Positions 63,620-64,000 of a stretch of 64,000 nt of DNA are shown here, one piece after another (the stretch's first letter is position 1; each line of letters opens with the position of its first letter). The stretch spans positions 20,457,477 through 20,521,476 of the forward strand of contig JAQNBH010000013.1 in NCBI GenBank assembly GCA_028752905.1, written 5' to 3'. The notes under the pieces were generated by a model that was not told the DNA's origin, made no database searches, and was given only the letters and a program-made list of their open reading frames with translations. Source of the stretch: Cladorhizidae sp. MBARI D1340-BT2 (lineage: Eukaryota > Porifera > Demospongiae > Poecilosclerida > Cladorhizidae). Both the position numbers and the translations under genes were made by a program.

Positions 63620-64000
63620 ATAGAGAACACATAATGAAACCTATCATTCGAATCATATCAAGTCCATTACAGTGAAGTGTGCAGAATATATGGATGTTTG
63701 TATCAAGAGAGAGCACTTAGAGAGTCCTATGTTAATAGCTTTACATCAAGTCTATTCAGTGAAGTGTGGATAATCTACGAAGCTAACATGTTTAGCATCA
63801 AGTAAGAGTACAATTCATAACTGCCCTAATTAACAAGACCATGTCCCAGATTTTGTCAACTGATAGAGAAGGCCCTTATCTGCAACATGTCAACAGATTA
63901 TCAATAAATGTAGTGGTTTTTCACTGGCAGGCCACCGCTTTGGCAACTGGAAAACGCCAGGAAATATCGCAAACCTTACCACTTCAAATCACCATAACTT
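63620..64000 (+). repeat. m1 and truncated I block at window end
   Basis: m1 occupies 63620-63802 (TATGTTAATAG form). An Ia block then begins at 63803 and is cut by the window edge after about 198 bp, at CACCATAACTT. The truncation is the window limit, not a biological break. Confidence 0.9.

Larger units (their letters stand above)
1..64000 (+). repeat. Satellite DNA array with nested higher-order repeats, filling the window
   Basis: Every part of the window aligns by eye to one repeat system: monomers of 174-185 bp interspersed with a 384-385 bp block (I). All copies run head to tail in one orientation, with no inversion, no foreign insertion and no unique sequence seen. Stop codons are frequent in all frames and no open frame exceeds about 92 codons. 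Such arrays are typical of eukaryotic centromeric or other heterochromatic satellites. Neither edge of the array is in the window, so it is longer than 64 kb. Family and species are not recognised. Coordinates of sub-units were set at the last G of the ATCAAG (or CACAAG/CTCAAG) that ends each monomer; this is a convention, not a demonstrated boundary. Confidence 0.97.
184..64000 (+). repeat. Positions of all 75 I blocks
   Basis: I blocks begin at 184, 1278, 1846, 2940, 3508, 4602, 5170, 6265, 6833, 7928, 9559, 10127, 11222, 11790, 12884, 13452, 14547, 15115, 16208, 17304, 17872, 18967, 19535, 20102, 21197, 21765, 22860, 23428, 23995, 25090, 25658, 26751, 27847, 28415, 28982, 30075, 31171, 31739, 32834, 33402, 33969, 35064, 35632, 36727, 37295, 38388, 39482, 40050, 41143, 41711, 42804, 43372, 44467, 45561, 46129, 47222, 47790, 48883, 49451, 50544, 51112, 52207, 53301, 53869, 54962, 55530, 56623, 57191, 58286, 59380, 60476, 61044, 62140, 63236 and 63803 (cut by the window end). 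Each was located by the junction CAAG-TAAGAGTAC. Each complete block is about 384-385 bp. The sequence between blocks is monomers only. Confidence 0.9.

Noticed and set aside
1..64000. CRISPR array or prokaryotic repeat locus
   Set aside because: There are no unique spacers between short direct repeats; the material between repeats is itself repeated, and no associated genes exist.

Overview
The whole window is one uninterrupted head-to-tail satellite array. I find no credible protein gene, RNA gene, intact transposable element or unique sequence in it. Kilobases of near-identical AT-rich tandem repeat with higher-order structure point to a eukaryotic nuclear genome, most likely centromeric, pericentromeric or other constitutive heterochromatin. 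I do not recognise the satellite family and cannot name the organism. All copies lie in the same orientation.

Building blocks. (1) A hexamer ATCAAG recurs about every 43-52 bp. (2) Half-units of about 88-95 bp pair into (3) monomers of 174-185 bp. I name five monomer types by diagnostic bases: m1 (183 bp), m2 (184-185), m3 (174), m4 (178) and m5 (174). (4) A 384-385 bp block, here called I, has no visible similarity to the monomers and sits at monomer junctions, bounded on both sides by ATCAAG. Its 'a' form follows m1 and its 'b' form follows m5. (5) The basic higher-order repeat (HOR) is m1-Ia-m2-m3-m4-m5-Ib, about 1662 bp. By my count the window holds about 198 monomers and 75 I blocks, the last one cut by the window end. 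The I blocks make up a little under half of the DNA. Distances between successive I starts take only three kinds of value: 567-568 (one monomer), 1093-1096 (four monomers), and a single 1631 (seven monomers).

Layout. 1-8312: five canonical HORs, the first three almost identical. 8313-9943: an aberrant 1631-bp unit with seven monomers and one I. 9944-14931: three canonical HORs. 14932-37111: a mosaic of canonical HORs, extra m1-I units, and a diverged lineage (m3', m4', m5'', I''). Within it an 8313-bp block (14932-23244) recurs as 28799-37111, and a 3324-bp block is tandemly duplicated near 25.5-31.6 kb. 37112-58670: an array of larger super-repeats, 6079 bp (38773-44851), 7740 bp (44852-52591) and 6079 bp (52592-58670). 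The middle one carries one extra 1661-bp unit. 58671-64000: the diverged lineage returns, then canonical-type units, ending inside an I block.

How it works together: nothing here looks like a pathway. The sequence records recombination. In the four places where m1-I is doubled, the I block between the two m1 copies is an a/b hybrid, as expected if out-of-register crossing-over or conversion inside I added a unit. Near 62.1 kb there is a b-head/a-tail block of the kind expected for the reciprocal product. I therefore infer that the array expands and contracts largely by exchange within the I blocks and between paralogous monomers. A centromeric role is plausible because the monomers are close to nucleosome-repeat length, but nothing in the sequence proves it.
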